Source of the DNA: Pseudomonas fluorescens
GTDB lineage: Bacteria; Pseudomonadota; Gammaproteobacteria; Pseudomonadales; Pseudomonadaceae
DNA: 64,000 bases
Assembly: GCF_902497745.1 (NCBI RefSeq)
Contig: NZ_CABVHJ010000008.1
Coordinates: 16,929-80,928 of the forward strand
Direction: 5' to 3'
This document shows positions 16,701 through 25,334 of this stretch, piece by piece. The notes below the pieces were generated by a model. The model ran no database searches, was not told where the DNA came from, and was given only the letters and a program-made list of their open reading frames with translations. The first letter of the stretch is position 1; every line of letters begins with the position of its first letter. The translations under genes were made by a program, and so were the position numbers.

Positions 16701-17612
16701 GGAAAATCCGTCTTTGGCATCCTTCGAGGCCTGACTGGCGCTGAAATAGACACCGCGAAAACACGGCGCTTCACCCTGAGCGTTGCCTTGAAACACCGGT
16801 TCCAGAACACTCTGCAAACCGCGTCGCAAGGTTTCCAGACGCTCCGGCAAGGCGTACAGATCGGCGCTGAGCTGGCCGGACAAGGTGCCGATTTCGATGA
16901 TGGCTTCCGCCACAGCGCGATGGATGCGATCGAGCGCCTGATCGCTCCATTGCCCTTGCCAAACCGCATCGCGCGAATAAGGCGACGACCAGCCCAGGGT
17001 ACGTTCGCGGGCCTCGTCGGGCAGCGCGCTGATCAACTCCTGGAACCCCGGCAGTTCTTCAAGTCCGGTGATGACCACGTACACCGGCACACTCAGGCCA
17101 AAACGTTGCAGCAGATCGATGAAGCGCCGGCGTGCGGCCAGACCGAGGCTGGCAGCCTGTTCGAGATTACTCAGGCGACTGACCGGCACCAGCCAGACCA
17201 CCCCGTCCAGAGGCCGCTTGCTGCGCATCCGCAAGATCAGACCGAGCAAACGCCACCAGCCGCCACGCTGCAAATGCATACCGTCGTCGGGCAGAAACAG
17301 CGCCTGCGGCACCACTAGCACAGCACCTTCCGGGTCCGACCACCAACGGCCGAACCACGCCGGTTTGTCGGTCGGTTGCAGACGCCATTCACTGACCAGT
17401 TGCGTGCCCTGGGTTTCGTCGCCGAGCATCAGCAGCCATGGCATCTGATAGCGGTCGTGGCTGCCCTGCTCCTGCTCCATTTGCCGCACGGCTGCGTAGA
17501 AACTGCGGATCGCTGCGCCACTCTGGGTGCGCAACCACCACACCACCACGGCGATGATCACGCCAACCAGCAGCAGAGCGACCACCCACGCGACTATCGT
17601 CAGGGTACTCAT
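13791..17612 (-). CDS. tssM: T6SS membrane complex protein TssM (IcmF), lacking a Walker A motif
   Basis: This protein has 1273 residues. The open frame extends to 17942, but ATG 17612 starts MSTLTIVAWVVALLLVGVII, a membrane helix, and overlaps the tssL stop by 4 bases. A second membrane helix lies at about residues 350-375 (GVALVVGVIWAVAMLWVW). The IcmF-related periplasmic domain and the C-terminal beta domain follow. Where the cytoplasmic NTPase P-loop (GxxGxGKT) is expected, the sequence reads LMLGDETQGTQLV, which lacks the lysine. I infer that this TssM does not bind nucleotide in the usual way. TssM spans the envelope with TssL and TssJ. Confidence 0.93.
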   Translation of the reverse strand: MSTLTIVAWVVALLLVGVIIAVVVWWLRTQSGAAIRSFYAAVRQMEQEQGSHDRYQMPWLLMLGDETQGTQLVSEWRLQPTDKPAWFGRWWSDPEGAVLVVPQALFLPDDGMHLQRGGWWRLLGLILRMRSKRPLDGVVWLVPVSRLSNLEQAASLGLAARRRFIDLLQRFGLSVPVYVVITGLEELPGFQELISALPDEARERTLGWSSPYSRDAVWQGQWSDQALDRIHRAVAEAIIEIGTLSGQLSADLYALPERLETLRRGLQSVLEPVFQGNAQGEAPCFRGVYFSASQASKDAKDGFSADDSGLQQSVFVRQLWRQRLVGERGLAQGVPRLLRLRQRWQRLTAGVALVVGVIWAVAMLWVWHVSVKDAHELARQMQGAQKNYVAISDEAQRVDSTRRNVQTFWRVLERAPHWNYVSLVFPTSWFSSLDNQLEQQVLQSTQRHIMVPLHDLLSAQLAQIKAIRSTDRRSSVESDDPAQWQNYLKANDLVDRALRLEQQNQLFNQVQNNQRAPLDDLVQLSNNALSLNLNTGTLPYAAFYNRLIVAGEDGSLQALDLSVDRPLIVSNFSGLMQRWLDQYFLADNFVSKAGYLKLHLDQLEAGSGNSLRELEELTALVDDLQAAIALTNATWSRGKGQELVPGYGDFLAKVGKSTLLGVQVQQDLDTQASRLQQSFRDQWIAQVGSRDNLLVQQVSGQLALQEQVVKLDNAIQALFKRDFVSVALRASEDNVNMQGQTVDGDDLNESLKYFADYNSYIAEELPRIPPDYRVAVLKAAERAAAQAMWLSLKDHNDQAHPYAVFNVQAEQAMALQKAFVEVHRPDLATRLQTALNRRAMAQLIGGLDEITAQPLFGGRAEISQWDGSKNLGLELFGASDVQDLKLSLKQQFNTMLGITERRTSSLQWLTTQQANLSALDYERVTQFSALNDELRKYKEANPASSPAQIEQLVSRDFVEMDVNSCLQMLQTANVAGGRGTLAMRAVELQQEAMQRCQQLQVQQAAAAWNELANYFNQYLADRFPFANGVQMQDADPARVEYFLQLIDKKLPVAQAGLATNQTPERLAAADFLNRLKQASTWLTPLFVRDKSGILGIELDVRWRTDRDDELGADQVIAWGLLAGNQQINYPAAEQPNLRWMVGQPVRITLRWARNGKERPVNDPQQPNLVVRDLEAGWEYGGPWSLLRMMRAHFSVQRQPNVDYTDFPLTLRLPVTGAPDSVTSDFTRMFVRLSLMSQGSKLPLSIAPLPTRAPRSPFQMTGSTAALESQKEDL

Positions 17613-18373
17613 GAGTCTTGCTCCGCTGGCGCCACCGAGTCGATGATCTGCAGCACCGGGTCCAGCTCCGAACGAATATCGCGCCAAAGGAACTGGCCAA
17701 GCCCGGTCAGCAACAACATCATCGCCAGTATCCCCAGTGCCAGGCGAAAGCCATCCGGCAGCGCCGTGCGCACCGGCAGTTGCAATGGCGTGGTCAGCGA
17801 CGGCTGCGCCAGACGCTGACTGACATCGGCATAACTGGCCTCGTCCTGCCAGGCAAAGGTGTACAGCGCCAGCCGCCATTTCTCCAGTTGCGCCTGACTG
17901 TGTTCGCCCCGCAAACGCCCATGGAAACCAAGGATCAGGCACTGCAGATACACGTTGGCCAGATCGCGGCTGGTCGGTTGCTGTTCATCGAGCAATGTCT
18001 GAATCGCCGACGGCACTTGTTCGCCGGCCTGACGACTGGAATACAGACGCGACTCCAAAGGTTTGTCCTGCCACGCCGACTGCCCGGGCCATGGCGTGAA
18101 CAACAGGGTTTCGTCGACCAGCGCGACGAACGCATAGACCAGCGCCTTGACCTGATCGGTCGCCGAATCACCGACCCGCGAATAAGCGGTGCGCCACAAC
18201 CGCTGCGACGCTTGCGTGGACAGTTCGACCACGGTGTCCACCAGCGCTGCTTCGTCCTCGCTGTCCTTGGGCAATTGCACCCAGTCCTGTTGCCATTGTT
18301 GCCACGTCTGGCGGAACGCGCTGCTCAACGGTGCGTCCTGCAACCCAAGGCTTGCGGCACTTCCTTGCGACAT
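17609..18373 (-). CDS. tssL: T6SS membrane complex protein TssL (DotU type)
   Basis: This 254-residue protein has the DotU/IcmH cytoplasmic domain (residues 20-205; ALVYAFVALVDETLLFTPWPGQ and NVYLQCLILGFHGRLRG are typical). One membrane helix lies near the C-terminus, at about 212-232 (LALGILAMMLLLTGLGQFLW). There is no OmpA-like peptidoglycan-binding extension, so anchoring to the wall must come from elsewhere. The start follows AAGGAA. It sits between tssK (18-base gap) and tssM (4-base overlap). Confidence 0.93.
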   Translation of the reverse strand: MSQGSAASLGLQDAPLSSAFRQTWQQWQQDWVQLPKDSEDEAALVDTVVELSTQASQRLWRTAYSRVGDSATDQVKALVYAFVALVDETLLFTPWPGQSAWQDKPLESRLYSSRQAGEQVPSAIQTLLDEQQPTSRDLANVYLQCLILGFHGRLRGEHSQAQLEKWRLALYTFAWQDEASYADVSQRLAQPSLTTPLQLPVRTALPDGFRLALGILAMMLLLTGLGQFLWRDIRSELDPVLQIIDSVAPAEQDS

Positions 18374-18391
18374 ACGGCGTTCCTTGTGTGA

Positions 18392-19723
18392 TCAGGCACT
18401 TTCGCTGTTCTGGGCGATAAACAGCACCACTTGCCACGGACTGCTGGTCAGCTTCGCCGCCGGTGCCGCGATGACCAGCGGCAGTTGCGCGTCGAACCAC
18501 GTACCTTCGGCCGTGATCACAAACAGCCGCGTGTCCTCGCCGACGCTGTAGGCCACCTGTTCGCTGCGGCTCATGACCTGGTGCGGCAAACCGCTCATGC
18601 GTTGACGACTGAGCAGCGCAATGTGCGGCGCCGAGGCGATGATCGCACCACGCAACCAGTCAATAGCCGCTTGTTCGCTGGCGCCGTTGGGCATGCGCAG
18701 ACCGATCACCAGGCGCTGACCCGGCTGCTCGTCCGGCAGTTGAATGGAAAAGCTGTGCTCACCGCGCTCGAACGGCAGGCTGCGGTAGCCGGCGCGGATC
18801 AGTTCGAGGGTGGTTTCCAGCCATTGCAGCACCGCGTCATAACCGCGTTGCAACTCGAGAAAATCCAGCGGTGCAAACGCTGGCACACCGGCCAGCGGAT
18901 CGAGTGCCGCCCATGCGCCAGCCAGGCCGAGCAGGTGCACATACAGAGACTGCGGGTGAGCAACGCGACTGTTCAGCGCGCCTTCGACTTCCGGCAGGCG
19001 TGCCCACAACGCGGTCAGCTGCCGGCGGATTTCCAGCGCGTCGTCCTGATTGCCAGCCTGTTGCGCCTGGCGCAAACGGCCGCCGAGAAACAGGCACTTC
19101 TCCCGCGCCCGCGCGCAGAGGCCGGCGATGCGTCGCCCCAGCGCAGACTCGGGCAGCAGCAGTGGTGTTGGCGCGGTGTAAGTCAGCGGCAGGAAGCCGC
19201 CGCCCTCCTTGCGGATTTTCAGCAACGGCAGACAGATCGAATCGGCTTTGTTCAGTTGCGTGCACAGGCGTGGATTGGGGCGCCACACGGTGATCGACTC
19301 AGGAAATTCACCACTGGTGAGATCCGGCAGTGCGTCACCCACCACCGATTGCAAGCGACCCTTGAGCGGCAGCAACTGCCCGGCACGCCACATCGGGCTG
19401 ATCGCCAGGTACACGGTGACAGTGGCATCGTCGGTGGCATCGATCGCCGCGCCGACATCCAGTTCCAGCGTCGGCCCGATCCCGGCCTGCAAATCCACGG
19501 GCAAGCCGTCGGGCATCGTCCCTTGCAGCGACAAAACGCGCACCACGCCCGCGCTCAGCGCCGAAGGATCGAACTCCATGTGGCTGACACCCCAGAACCA
19601 CGGATTGCACCCTTGCGCCAGATGCGCGCCGAGCGCTTCGGCTCGCAGCCCTTGCAACTGAAAATGCTGCGGCAGCAATTGCATGCCTTCGTGCCAGCAA
19701 ACCGCATCAGGTAGCAGACTCAT
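18392..19723 (-). CDS. tssK: T6SS baseplate protein TssK
   Basis: This 443-residue protein is of normal TssK length. Recognisable parts are the N-terminal VCWHEGMQLLPQHFQLQ, the WGVSHMEFD segment and the C-terminal region LRGAIIASAPHIALLSRQRMSGLPHQVM. TssK is the trimeric adaptor that links the baseplate wedge (TssE, F, G) to the TssL/TssM membrane complex. GGAG precedes the start. It belongs to the leftward tssJKLMA unit. Confidence 0.94.
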   Translation of the reverse strand: MSLLPDAVCWHEGMQLLPQHFQLQGLRAEALGAHLAQGCNPWFWGVSHMEFDPSALSAGVVRVLSLQGTMPDGLPVDLQAGIGPTLELDVGAAIDATDDATVTVYLAISPMWRAGQLLPLKGRLQSVVGDALPDLTSGEFPESITVWRPNPRLCTQLNKADSICLPLLKIRKEGGGFLPLTYTAPTPLLLPESALGRRIAGLCARAREKCLFLGGRLRQAQQAGNQDDALEIRRQLTALWARLPEVEGALNSRVAHPQSLYVHLLGLAGAWAALDPLAGVPAFAPLDFLELQRGYDAVLQWLETTLELIRAGYRSLPFERGEHSFSIQLPDEQPGQRLVIGLRMPNGASEQAAIDWLRGAIIASAPHIALLSRQRMSGLPHQVMSRSEQVAYSVGEDTRLFVITAEGTWFDAQLPLVIAAPAAKLTSSPWQVVLFIAQNSESA

Positions 19724-19769
19724 ACGACTCCCTTCGACAAGGCCGCAATCCGGCGGCAGCGGCGGTGTT

Positions 19770-20216
19770 TCAGTGTTTGGGGTTGACCAGGCTCATCTCG
19801 CGGCTGTCGAATTTCAGCCACGCCTCACTCTGATCGTCGAGGCGCAAGCGGTGTGCTCCGGGTGTGGTATAGCTGGCGAAGACCAAAAGTCCAGCAGCCT
19901 TCTTGCCCCCCAACGGGAAGGGTTGGCGGTCGATGAATTGCCCCGGCACCAGTTCCAGTCCCCACACGCTCATCAACTGACGATAGTCGCGCTGGTACTG
20001 TTCGCGCCCGGCGAACCACTGGCTGGCACTGATGCCCGACAATTGCTTGAGCAAGTCGGGGTCGGCGACCGCAATGAAGTCCACGGCAATCGGCGTGTCG
20101 TCGTTGGCTTTGGGCGCGACGTCGAGGGTCAGGCTGTCGAGGTCGACCTTCGGCCCGAAGAGGGAGCAACCGGCCAGGGACGCAAACAGCAGTGTTAGAA
20201 AAAGTCGTCTACGCAA
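19770..20216 (-). CDS. tssJ: T6SS outer-membrane lipoprotein TssJ
   Basis: This 148-residue protein begins with a lipoprotein signal peptide and lipobox LAGC (Cys17). The mature part is a TssJ domain with the conserved RQPFPLGGKKAAGLLVFASYT. TssJ anchors the TssL-TssM complex to the outer membrane. The likely start is a TTG at 20216 with AAGGA about 9 bases upstream; no ATG fits before the signal sequence. It is the first gene of the leftward T6SS unit, divergent from tssB across 227 bases. Confidence 0.9.
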   Translation of the reverse strand: MRRRLFLTLLFASLAGCSLFGPKVDLDSLTLDVAPKANDDTPIAVDFIAVADPDLLKQLSGISASQWFAGREQYQRDYRQLMSVWGLELVPGQFIDRQPFPLGGKKAAGLLVFASYTTPGAHRLRLDDQSEAWLKFDSREMSLVNPKH

Positions 20217-20443
20217 AATGAATTTTCCTTTTCGCGAACCTGTCCAAAAATGTTTTTGCTTGCATTTTTATAGACCTGTTCTAGCGTCTTGGGTAGTTCG
20301 GTTCCTACAGCCGAATCAAGAAGGTTTGTCAAAGGAACGACAGGTCATCTGCCTCCCTTTCTAACCTACGGTCCAGCAAGGGAAAGCGATGAACGGGCCT
20401 CCCCGATGCATTGCGCCCGCTCATCGCATCGGAGTCCGCCGAC
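20217..20443. promoter_or_regulatory. Divergent promoter region between tssJ and tssB
   Basis: These 227 bases must hold the promoters of both T6SS units. The left half is AT-rich (TTTTTGCTTGCATTTTTATAG around 20250-20272). I found no convincing -24/-12 (sigma-54) site and no clear -35/-10 pair that I would defend. Confidence 0.45.
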
Positions 20444-20986
20444 ATGGCAGAAAGTACTCAGCACAAGCTCGACCGGGTGCGCCCGCCCCGAGTGCAAATC
20501 ACTTACGACGTCGAAATCGGCAATGCCATCGAGAAAAAGGAATTGCCACTGGTGGTCGGAATTCTCGCCGATCTGTCGGGCAAGCCACTTGAGCCATTGG
20601 CAAAACTGACTGAGCGGCGCTTTACCGAAATCGACCGCGACAATTTCAACGAAGTACTCGCCTCGATCGGTCCGCGCGCTACGTTGCAGGTCAACAACAC
20701 CCTCAGCGGCGACGACAGCAAGCTCAATATCGAACTCAATTTCAAACACATCGACGACTTCGACCCGGTCAAGGTGGTGGAGCAAGTCACGCCGCTGCGG
20801 CGCCTTTTCGAGGCCCGCCAGCGCCTGCGCGATCTGCTGACCAAACTCGATGGCAACGATGACCTGGACAAGCTGTTGCGCGATGTCATCGCCAACACCG
20901 AAGGCCTGCAGGAAATCAAATCGGCCCGCCCGGACACCGCTACCCCGGCCGCTGACGCCGAGGCCCCGGCCGAACCGCAAGCCTGA
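20444..20986 (+). CDS. tssB: T6SS contractile sheath small subunit TssB (VipA)
   Basis: This 180-residue protein has the TssB signature PPRVQITYDVEIGNAIEKKELPLVVGILADLSG near the N-terminus and the C-terminal helix RRLFEARQRLRDLLTKLDGND. An Ala/Pro-rich tail ends the protein. TssB and TssC polymerise into the sheath whose contraction drives the Hcp tube. The ATG at 20444 follows GGAG (20431). The open frame begins 33 bases earlier but without a ribosome-binding site. It heads the rightward unit. Confidence 0.95.
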   Translation: MAESTQHKLDRVRPPRVQITYDVEIGNAIEKKELPLVVGILADLSGKPLEPLAKLTERRFTEIDRDNFNEVLASIGPRATLQVNNTLSGDDSKLNIELNFKHIDDFDPVKVVEQVTPLRRLFEARQRLRDLLTKLDGNDDLDKLLRDVIANTEGLQEIKSARPDTATPAADAEAPAEPQA

Positions 20987-21016
20987 TCGTCCACCTAATC
21001 GAGGGGAGAATTCGCC

Positions 21017-22498
21017 ATGCCCGCTTCAGCTCAGAAACAAGCCAGCGACAGTACGACCGAGACACTTTCCCTGCTCGACCAGATCATTCTCGACGGCCGC
21101 ATGGCCCACGATGACAGTCAGCAGGATTACGCCCGCGACATGCTCGCGGAATTCGCCACCCAGGTGCTCGACGAAGGCATGGCCATCGACAAGGACACCG
21201 TGGCGATGATCAACGACCGTATCAGCCAGATCGACGAGTTGATCAGCGCCCAGCTCAACGAGGTGCTGCACCATCCCGATCTGCAAAAACTCGAAGCCTC
21301 GTGGCGCGGTCTGCACCTGCTGGTGCAGAACACCGAAACCAGCACCCGGCTGAAATTGCGCCTGCTCAACGTCACGCAGAAAGAACTGCAGAACGACCTG
21401 GAAAAAGCCGTCGAATTCGACCAGAGCGCACTGTTCAAGAAAATCTATGAAGAGGAATACGGCACCTTCGGTGGCCATCCCTTCAGCTTGCTGGTCGGTG
21501 ACTACACCTTCGGCCGTCACCCGCAGGACATCGGCCTGCTGGAGAAACTGTCGAACGTCGCCGCCGCTGCACACGCGCCGTTCATTGCCGCCGCCAGCCC
21601 GCGCCTGTTCGACATGAACAGCTTCACCGAACTGGCGGTGCCGCGTGATCTGTCGAAGGTGTTCGAGAGCCAGGAACTGATCAAGTGGCGCTCGTTCCGC
21701 GAGAGCGAGGATTCGCGTTATGTGTCTCTGGTGCTGCCGCACTTTCTGCTGCGTCTGCCCTACGGTCCCGATACGTCGCCAGTGGAAGGCATCAACTACG
21801 TCGAAGACGTCAACGGCACCGACCACAGCAAATACCTGTGGGGCAATGCTGCGTGGGCGCTGTCGCAACGCATCACCGAAGCGTTCGCCAAGTACGGCTG
21901 GTGCGCGGCGATTCGTGGTGCTGAAGGTGGTGGCGCGGTAGAAGGTTTGCCAGCGCATACGTTCCGCACCAGCTCCGGCGATCTGTCGCTGAAATGCCCG
22001 ACCGAAGTGGCGATCACCGATCGTCGCGAGAAAGAGCTTAACGACCTCGGTTTCATCGCCCTGTGCCACAAGAAAAACAGCGATGTGGCGGTGTTCTTCG
22101 GTGGCCAGACCACCAACAAATCCAAGGTCTACAACACCAACGAGGCCAACGCCAACGCGCGGATCTCGGCGATGCTGCCATACGTGCTCGCCGCGTCACG
22201 TTTCGCCCATTACCTGAAGGTGATCATGCGCGACAAGGTCGGCAGTTTCATGACCCGCGACAACGTGCAGACCTACCTCAACAACTGGATCGCCGATTAC
22301 GTGCTGATCAACGACAACGCGCCGCAGGAAATCAAGGCGCAGTACCCGTTGCGTGAAGCGCGGGTGGACGTCACCGAAGTCGCCGGCAAGCCCGGCGCCT
22401 ATCGCGCGACGGTGTTTCTGCGCCCGCACTTCCAGCTGGAAGAGCTGACCGCATCGATTCGCCTGGTGGCGACGTTGCCACCGCCGGTTGCCGCTTAA
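21017..22498 (+). CDS. tssC: T6SS contractile sheath large subunit TssC (VipB)
   Basis: This 493-residue protein is typical TssC in length. It shows the conserved blocks LEASWRGLHLLVQNTETSTRLKLRLLN, FKKIYEEEYGTFGGHPFSLLVGDYTF and the C-terminal IRLVATLPPPVAA. The RDKVGSFMTRDNVQTYLNNWI helix region is also present. It pairs with TssB to form the sheath. GAGGGGAG precedes the start. It lies 30 bases after tssB. Confidence 0.96.
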   Translation: MPASAQKQASDSTTETLSLLDQIILDGRMAHDDSQQDYARDMLAEFATQVLDEGMAIDKDTVAMINDRISQIDELISAQLNEVLHHPDLQKLEASWRGLHLLVQNTETSTRLKLRLLNVTQKELQNDLEKAVEFDQSALFKKIYEEEYGTFGGHPFSLLVGDYTFGRHPQDIGLLEKLSNVAAAAHAPFIAAASPRLFDMNSFTELAVPRDLSKVFESQELIKWRSFRESEDSRYVSLVLPHFLLRLPYGPDTSPVEGINYVEDVNGTDHSKYLWGNAAWALSQRITEAFAKYGWCAAIRGAEGGGAVEGLPAHTFRTSSGDLSLKCPTEVAITDRREKELNDLGFIALCHKKNSDVAVFFGGQTTNKSKVYNTNEANANARISAMLPYVLAASRFAHYLKVIMRDKVGSFMTRDNVQTYLNNWIADYVLINDNAPQEIKAQYPLREARVDVTEVAGKPGAYRATVFLRPHFQLEELTASIRLVATLPPPVAA

Positions 22499-22600
22499 AG
22501 CTCCAGAGAAAACCCTGATGGCGAGAGGATTTGTCCCCTCGCCACGGGTTCCGTGTTCAGCTCATTTGCCTAATGTGAATTTCTTCAGGAGTTTCAAGCG

Positions 22601-23098
22601 ATGGATGCAATCATTCTCGACCTCGGCGGCGACATCAAAGGCGACAGCCTGCTCGAAGGTTTTGCGGACAAGATCGAAGTCATGTCCTACAGCCACAATG
22701 TGGCAATGCAAGTCACCAACGACGTCAGCAACTCGGAGCGCACCTCCGGCAAACCGCATATCGGTGAATTCACGGTTACCAAGTTCGTCGACAGCTCGAC
22801 ACCCTCGCTCAACGAGTACTGCTGCGCCGGCAAACCGATCCCCGAAGCAGTCATCACCATCGGCCGCAACGCCGCCGAGGGCAGCGGGCAGTTGATGCCC
22901 TTCATCGTCTACACCCTCACCAACGTGGTGCTGTCCAACGTCAGCGTCAGTGGCGGCACCGGCGGCAAACCGGTGGAAACCGTGTCACTGAACTTCACCA
23001 AGATCAAATGGGAACTCACCGCGCAAAAAGACGACGGCACCAAGGAAGGCACCGCCGCGTCGACCTGGGACATGGCCGCCAACAAGCTTGTCAGCTAA
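22601..23098 (+). CDS. hcp: T6SS inner tube protein Hcp
   Basis: This 165-residue protein is the Hcp tube subunit. Seen are IILDLGGDIKGDSLLEGFADKIEVMSYSH, the SNSERTSGKPHIGEFTVTKFVDSSTP block and the C-terminal VSLNFTKIKWELTAQ. Hexameric rings stack into the tube inside the sheath and can carry small effectors in the lumen. AGGAG lies about 10 bases before the ATG. Its place between tssC and tssE marks it as the structural Hcp of this locus. Confidence 0.96.
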   Translation: MDAIILDLGGDIKGDSLLEGFADKIEVMSYSHNVAMQVTNDVSNSERTSGKPHIGEFTVTKFVDSSTPSLNEYCCAGKPIPEAVITIGRNAAEGSGQLMPFIVYTLTNVVLSNVSVSGGTGGKPVETVSLNFTKIKWELTAQKDDGTKEGTAASTWDMAANKLVS

Positions 23099-23113
23099 CC
23101 CGGCGCCCTGGCC

Positions 23114-23557
23114 ATGGCAGGCACCGGCATGCGTGCACCGCTGTTCGAACGCCTCGCGTCCAGCGAGGCCGAGAACCCGCGCACATTCGATCGGCAGGAC
23201 TTGCTCGACTCGGTGCACGCCGAGCTCGGGCGCCTGTTCAACACCCGCCGTGGCCCACTCACACGGACCACGCCAGTGAGTGTGATCGACTACGGCATCG
23301 TCGACTGGAGCGCCTTGCAACAGCAGCGCAGCGATGATCGGCGCAAGCTGGCGCGAGACATCCGCGAAGCCATCAGCCATTTTGAACCGCGCCTGCTGTT
23401 GGGCGAAGTTCAGGTCAATCCATTGCCCGAACAGCCGCAGCGGATGAGCATTCGCTTGCTCGGCGAGTTGCGCAGTGGTCAGCAGCACTGGCCGGTGGCG
23501 TTTGTCATTGAGCCCGGCGGCGAGGGACTGGAGGTGCGCCATGAGCGACTCGATTGA
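23114..23557 (+). CDS. tssE: T6SS baseplate protein TssE (gp25-like)
   Basis: This 147-residue protein carries the gp25-like domain. The segment PVSVIDYGIVDWSAL and the conserved ARDIREAISHFEPRLLLGEVQV near residue 80-100 are typical; this E-F-P-R helix (EAISHFEPRL) is the family's signature. TssE initiates sheath polymerisation in the baseplate wedge. The gene lies 15 bases after hcp and its 3' end overlaps tssF by 17 bases. Confidence 0.94.
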   Translation: MAGTGMRAPLFERLASSEAENPRTFDRQDLLDSVHAELGRLFNTRRGPLTRTTPVSVIDYGIVDWSALQQQRSDDRRKLARDIREAISHFEPRLLLGEVQVNPLPEQPQRMSIRLLGELRSGQQHWPVAFVIEPGGEGLEVRHERLD

Positions 23558-25334
23558 CCCGCAACTGCTCGACTACTACCAACGCGAACTGACCTGGCTG
23601 CGTCACGCCGGCAGCCAGTTTGCCGAGCGCTATCCAAAAGTCGCGCGGCGCCTGGAACTGTCCCCGGGCGAATGCCCCGATCCCCACGTTGAGCGTTTGC
23701 TGGAAGGTTTTGCACTGCTCGCCGCACGCCTGCAACGGCGCCTTGATGACGACTACGCCGAGTTCAGCGATGCATTGCTCGAACAACTTTATCCGTTGGC
23801 GATGCGGCCGTTGCCGTCCTGCGCCATCGTGCAGTTCGAGCCGGACCCGAGCAAAGGCAACCTCGACGACGGCTATACCCTGCCCCGTGATACGCCGTTA
23901 TTCGTCACCACCAGCAAAGGCGAGAGCATTCACTTTCGCACCTCGGCCGCCGTTCGTTTATGGCCGATCGAAGTCAGCGAGGCACTGCTGCTGGGCAGCG
24001 ATGAAGCCCAGGCGTTAACCGGCGTCGCGCAGTCGCGCTCGGCATTGCGTTTGAGCCTGCGTTGCCTGGGCGAGAGCCAGTGGGCAGATCTGGGCATTGA
24101 GCAACTGCGCCTCCATCTGGCCGCGTCACCGGTGGTCAATGCCTGCCTGTATGACCTGCTCGGCGCGCATGCGGTGCAGGTGCTGGCGGGGTCGCCGGGC
24201 AGTGTTCCGACGGCGCTGAAAGGCTTGCCGAACATCGTCGGTTTCAGCGATGACGAAGCACTGTTGCCGGATGAAGACGGTGTCCATCCAGGCATGCGCT
24301 TGCTGGCCGAGTATTTTGCTTTCCCGGACAAATTCCACTTTTTCGATCTGCCGTTGCGCGGAGTCTCCAGCGACAGTCAGACCCTCTATCTGTACATCGT
24401 TTTCGACCGTGCCCCCGCTAGCCGCCTGAACTTGCAGGCCAGCGACATCACCTTGGGCTGCGCGCCGGTGATCAACCTGTTCCCGCGGACTTCCGAACCG
24501 CTGCGTCCCGACGGCACGCGCAGCGAGTATCGACTGATCGCCGACAGCCACCGCGAGAACAGCGTCGAGATCCACAGCATTCGCGGCATGCGCGCCAGTA
24601 CCCGCACCGGCGTGCAGCGCCTGCCGGCGTATTACGGCAGCCAGCACAGCGGTGGCGATCAACAGCGTTACTGGCATGCGCGACGGGTCAACGGCATGAC
24701 GCCAAACCGGCTCGGCAGTGATTTACTGCTGAGCGTGGTCGACACCCGTTTTGAACCGCAAACCGACCTGCCCGACTACAGCCTGACCGCCGAGTTGCTC
24801 TGCACCAACCGGTATCTGGCGCAAAGTCTGCCGGCCGGTACGCCGCTGGGTTTCGAGCGCCCCGGTCCGGTCGCCTGGGCACGCCTGCGCAATTCGCCGA
24901 GTGCGCAGAGTCTGCCGCGGCTGGACGGTGATTCGCGCTGGCGTCTGGTGTCACAACTGACCCTCAATCATTTGTCGCTGGTCGAAGGGCCGCAGGCGCT
25001 GGATGCCTTGAAAGAGATTCTGCATCTGCACAATCTGCGCGATGAGGCCAGCGCCTTGAGACAGATCGAAGGTCTGCTGCAACTCAGCTGCGAACGGGTG
25101 ATCGGCCATGTCGGTGCCGATGCCTGGCGAGGCTGGCGCAATGGTCTGGAAGTGCAGTTGCAGCTCGATCCGCAGCATTTTGTCGGCAGTAGCGCGGTGC
25201 TGTTTTCGGCGGTGCTGGCGCAGTTCTTTTCGCTGTACGCCACGGCCAATCGCTTTGTGCGCACCGTCCTGATGCAGTCCGACAAGGAGGTCAAGGCATG
25301 GCAACCCCAAGCCGGCATGCCCCTGTCGCTCTGA
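23541..25334 (+). CDS. tssF: T6SS baseplate protein TssF
   Basis: This 597-residue protein starts MSDSIDPQLLDYYQRELTWL, the standard TssF N-terminus (start 23541 after GGAGG). The blocks GSQFAERYPKVARRLEL, DPHVERLLEGFALLAARLQRRLDDDYAEFSDALLEQLYP and the C-terminal GSSAVLFSAVLAQFFSLYATANRF are diagnostic. TssF forms the core wedge with TssG around the VgrG spike. An in-frame extension to 23475 lies inside tssE and is unlikely. Overlaps with tssE and tssG suggest coupling. Confidence 0.95.
   Translation: MSDSIDPQLLDYYQRELTWLRHAGSQFAERYPKVARRLELSPGECPDPHVERLLEGFALLAARLQRRLDDDYAEFSDALLEQLYPLAMRPLPSCAIVQFEPDPSKGNLDDGYTLPRDTPLFVTTSKGESIHFRTSAAVRLWPIEVSEALLLGSDEAQALTGVAQSRSALRLSLRCLGESQWADLGIEQLRLHLAASPVVNACLYDLLGAHAVQVLAGSPGSVPTALKGLPNIVGFSDDEALLPDEDGVHPGMRLLAEYFAFPDKFHFFDLPLRGVSSDSQTLYLYIVFDRAPASRLNLQASDITLGCAPVINLFPRTSEPLRPDGTRSEYRLIADSHRENSVEIHSIRGMRASTRTGVQRLPAYYGSQHSGGDQQRYWHARRVNGMTPNRLGSDLLLSVVDTRFEPQTDLPDYSLTAELLCTNRYLAQSLPAGTPLGFERPGPVAWARLRNSPSAQSLPRLDGDSRWRLVSQLTLNHLSLVEGPQALDALKEILHLHNLRDEASALRQIEGLLQLSCERVIGHVGADAWRGWRNGLEVQLQLDPQHFVGSSAVLFSAVLAQFFSLYATANRFVRTVLMQSDKEVKAWQPQAGMPLSL

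Noticed and set aside
15867..17318. 483-codon open frame antisense to tssM
   Set aside because: Low-complexity composition and no ribosome-binding site; tssM is well supported.
18431..19714. 427-codon open frame antisense to tssK
   Set aside because: Shadow of tssK with no recognisable domain.
20217..20443. Possible sigma-54 promoter between tssJ and tssB
   Set aside because: No GG-N10-GC pattern could be found with confidence.
21026..22069. 347-codon open frame antisense to tssC
   Set aside because: Shadow of tssC.
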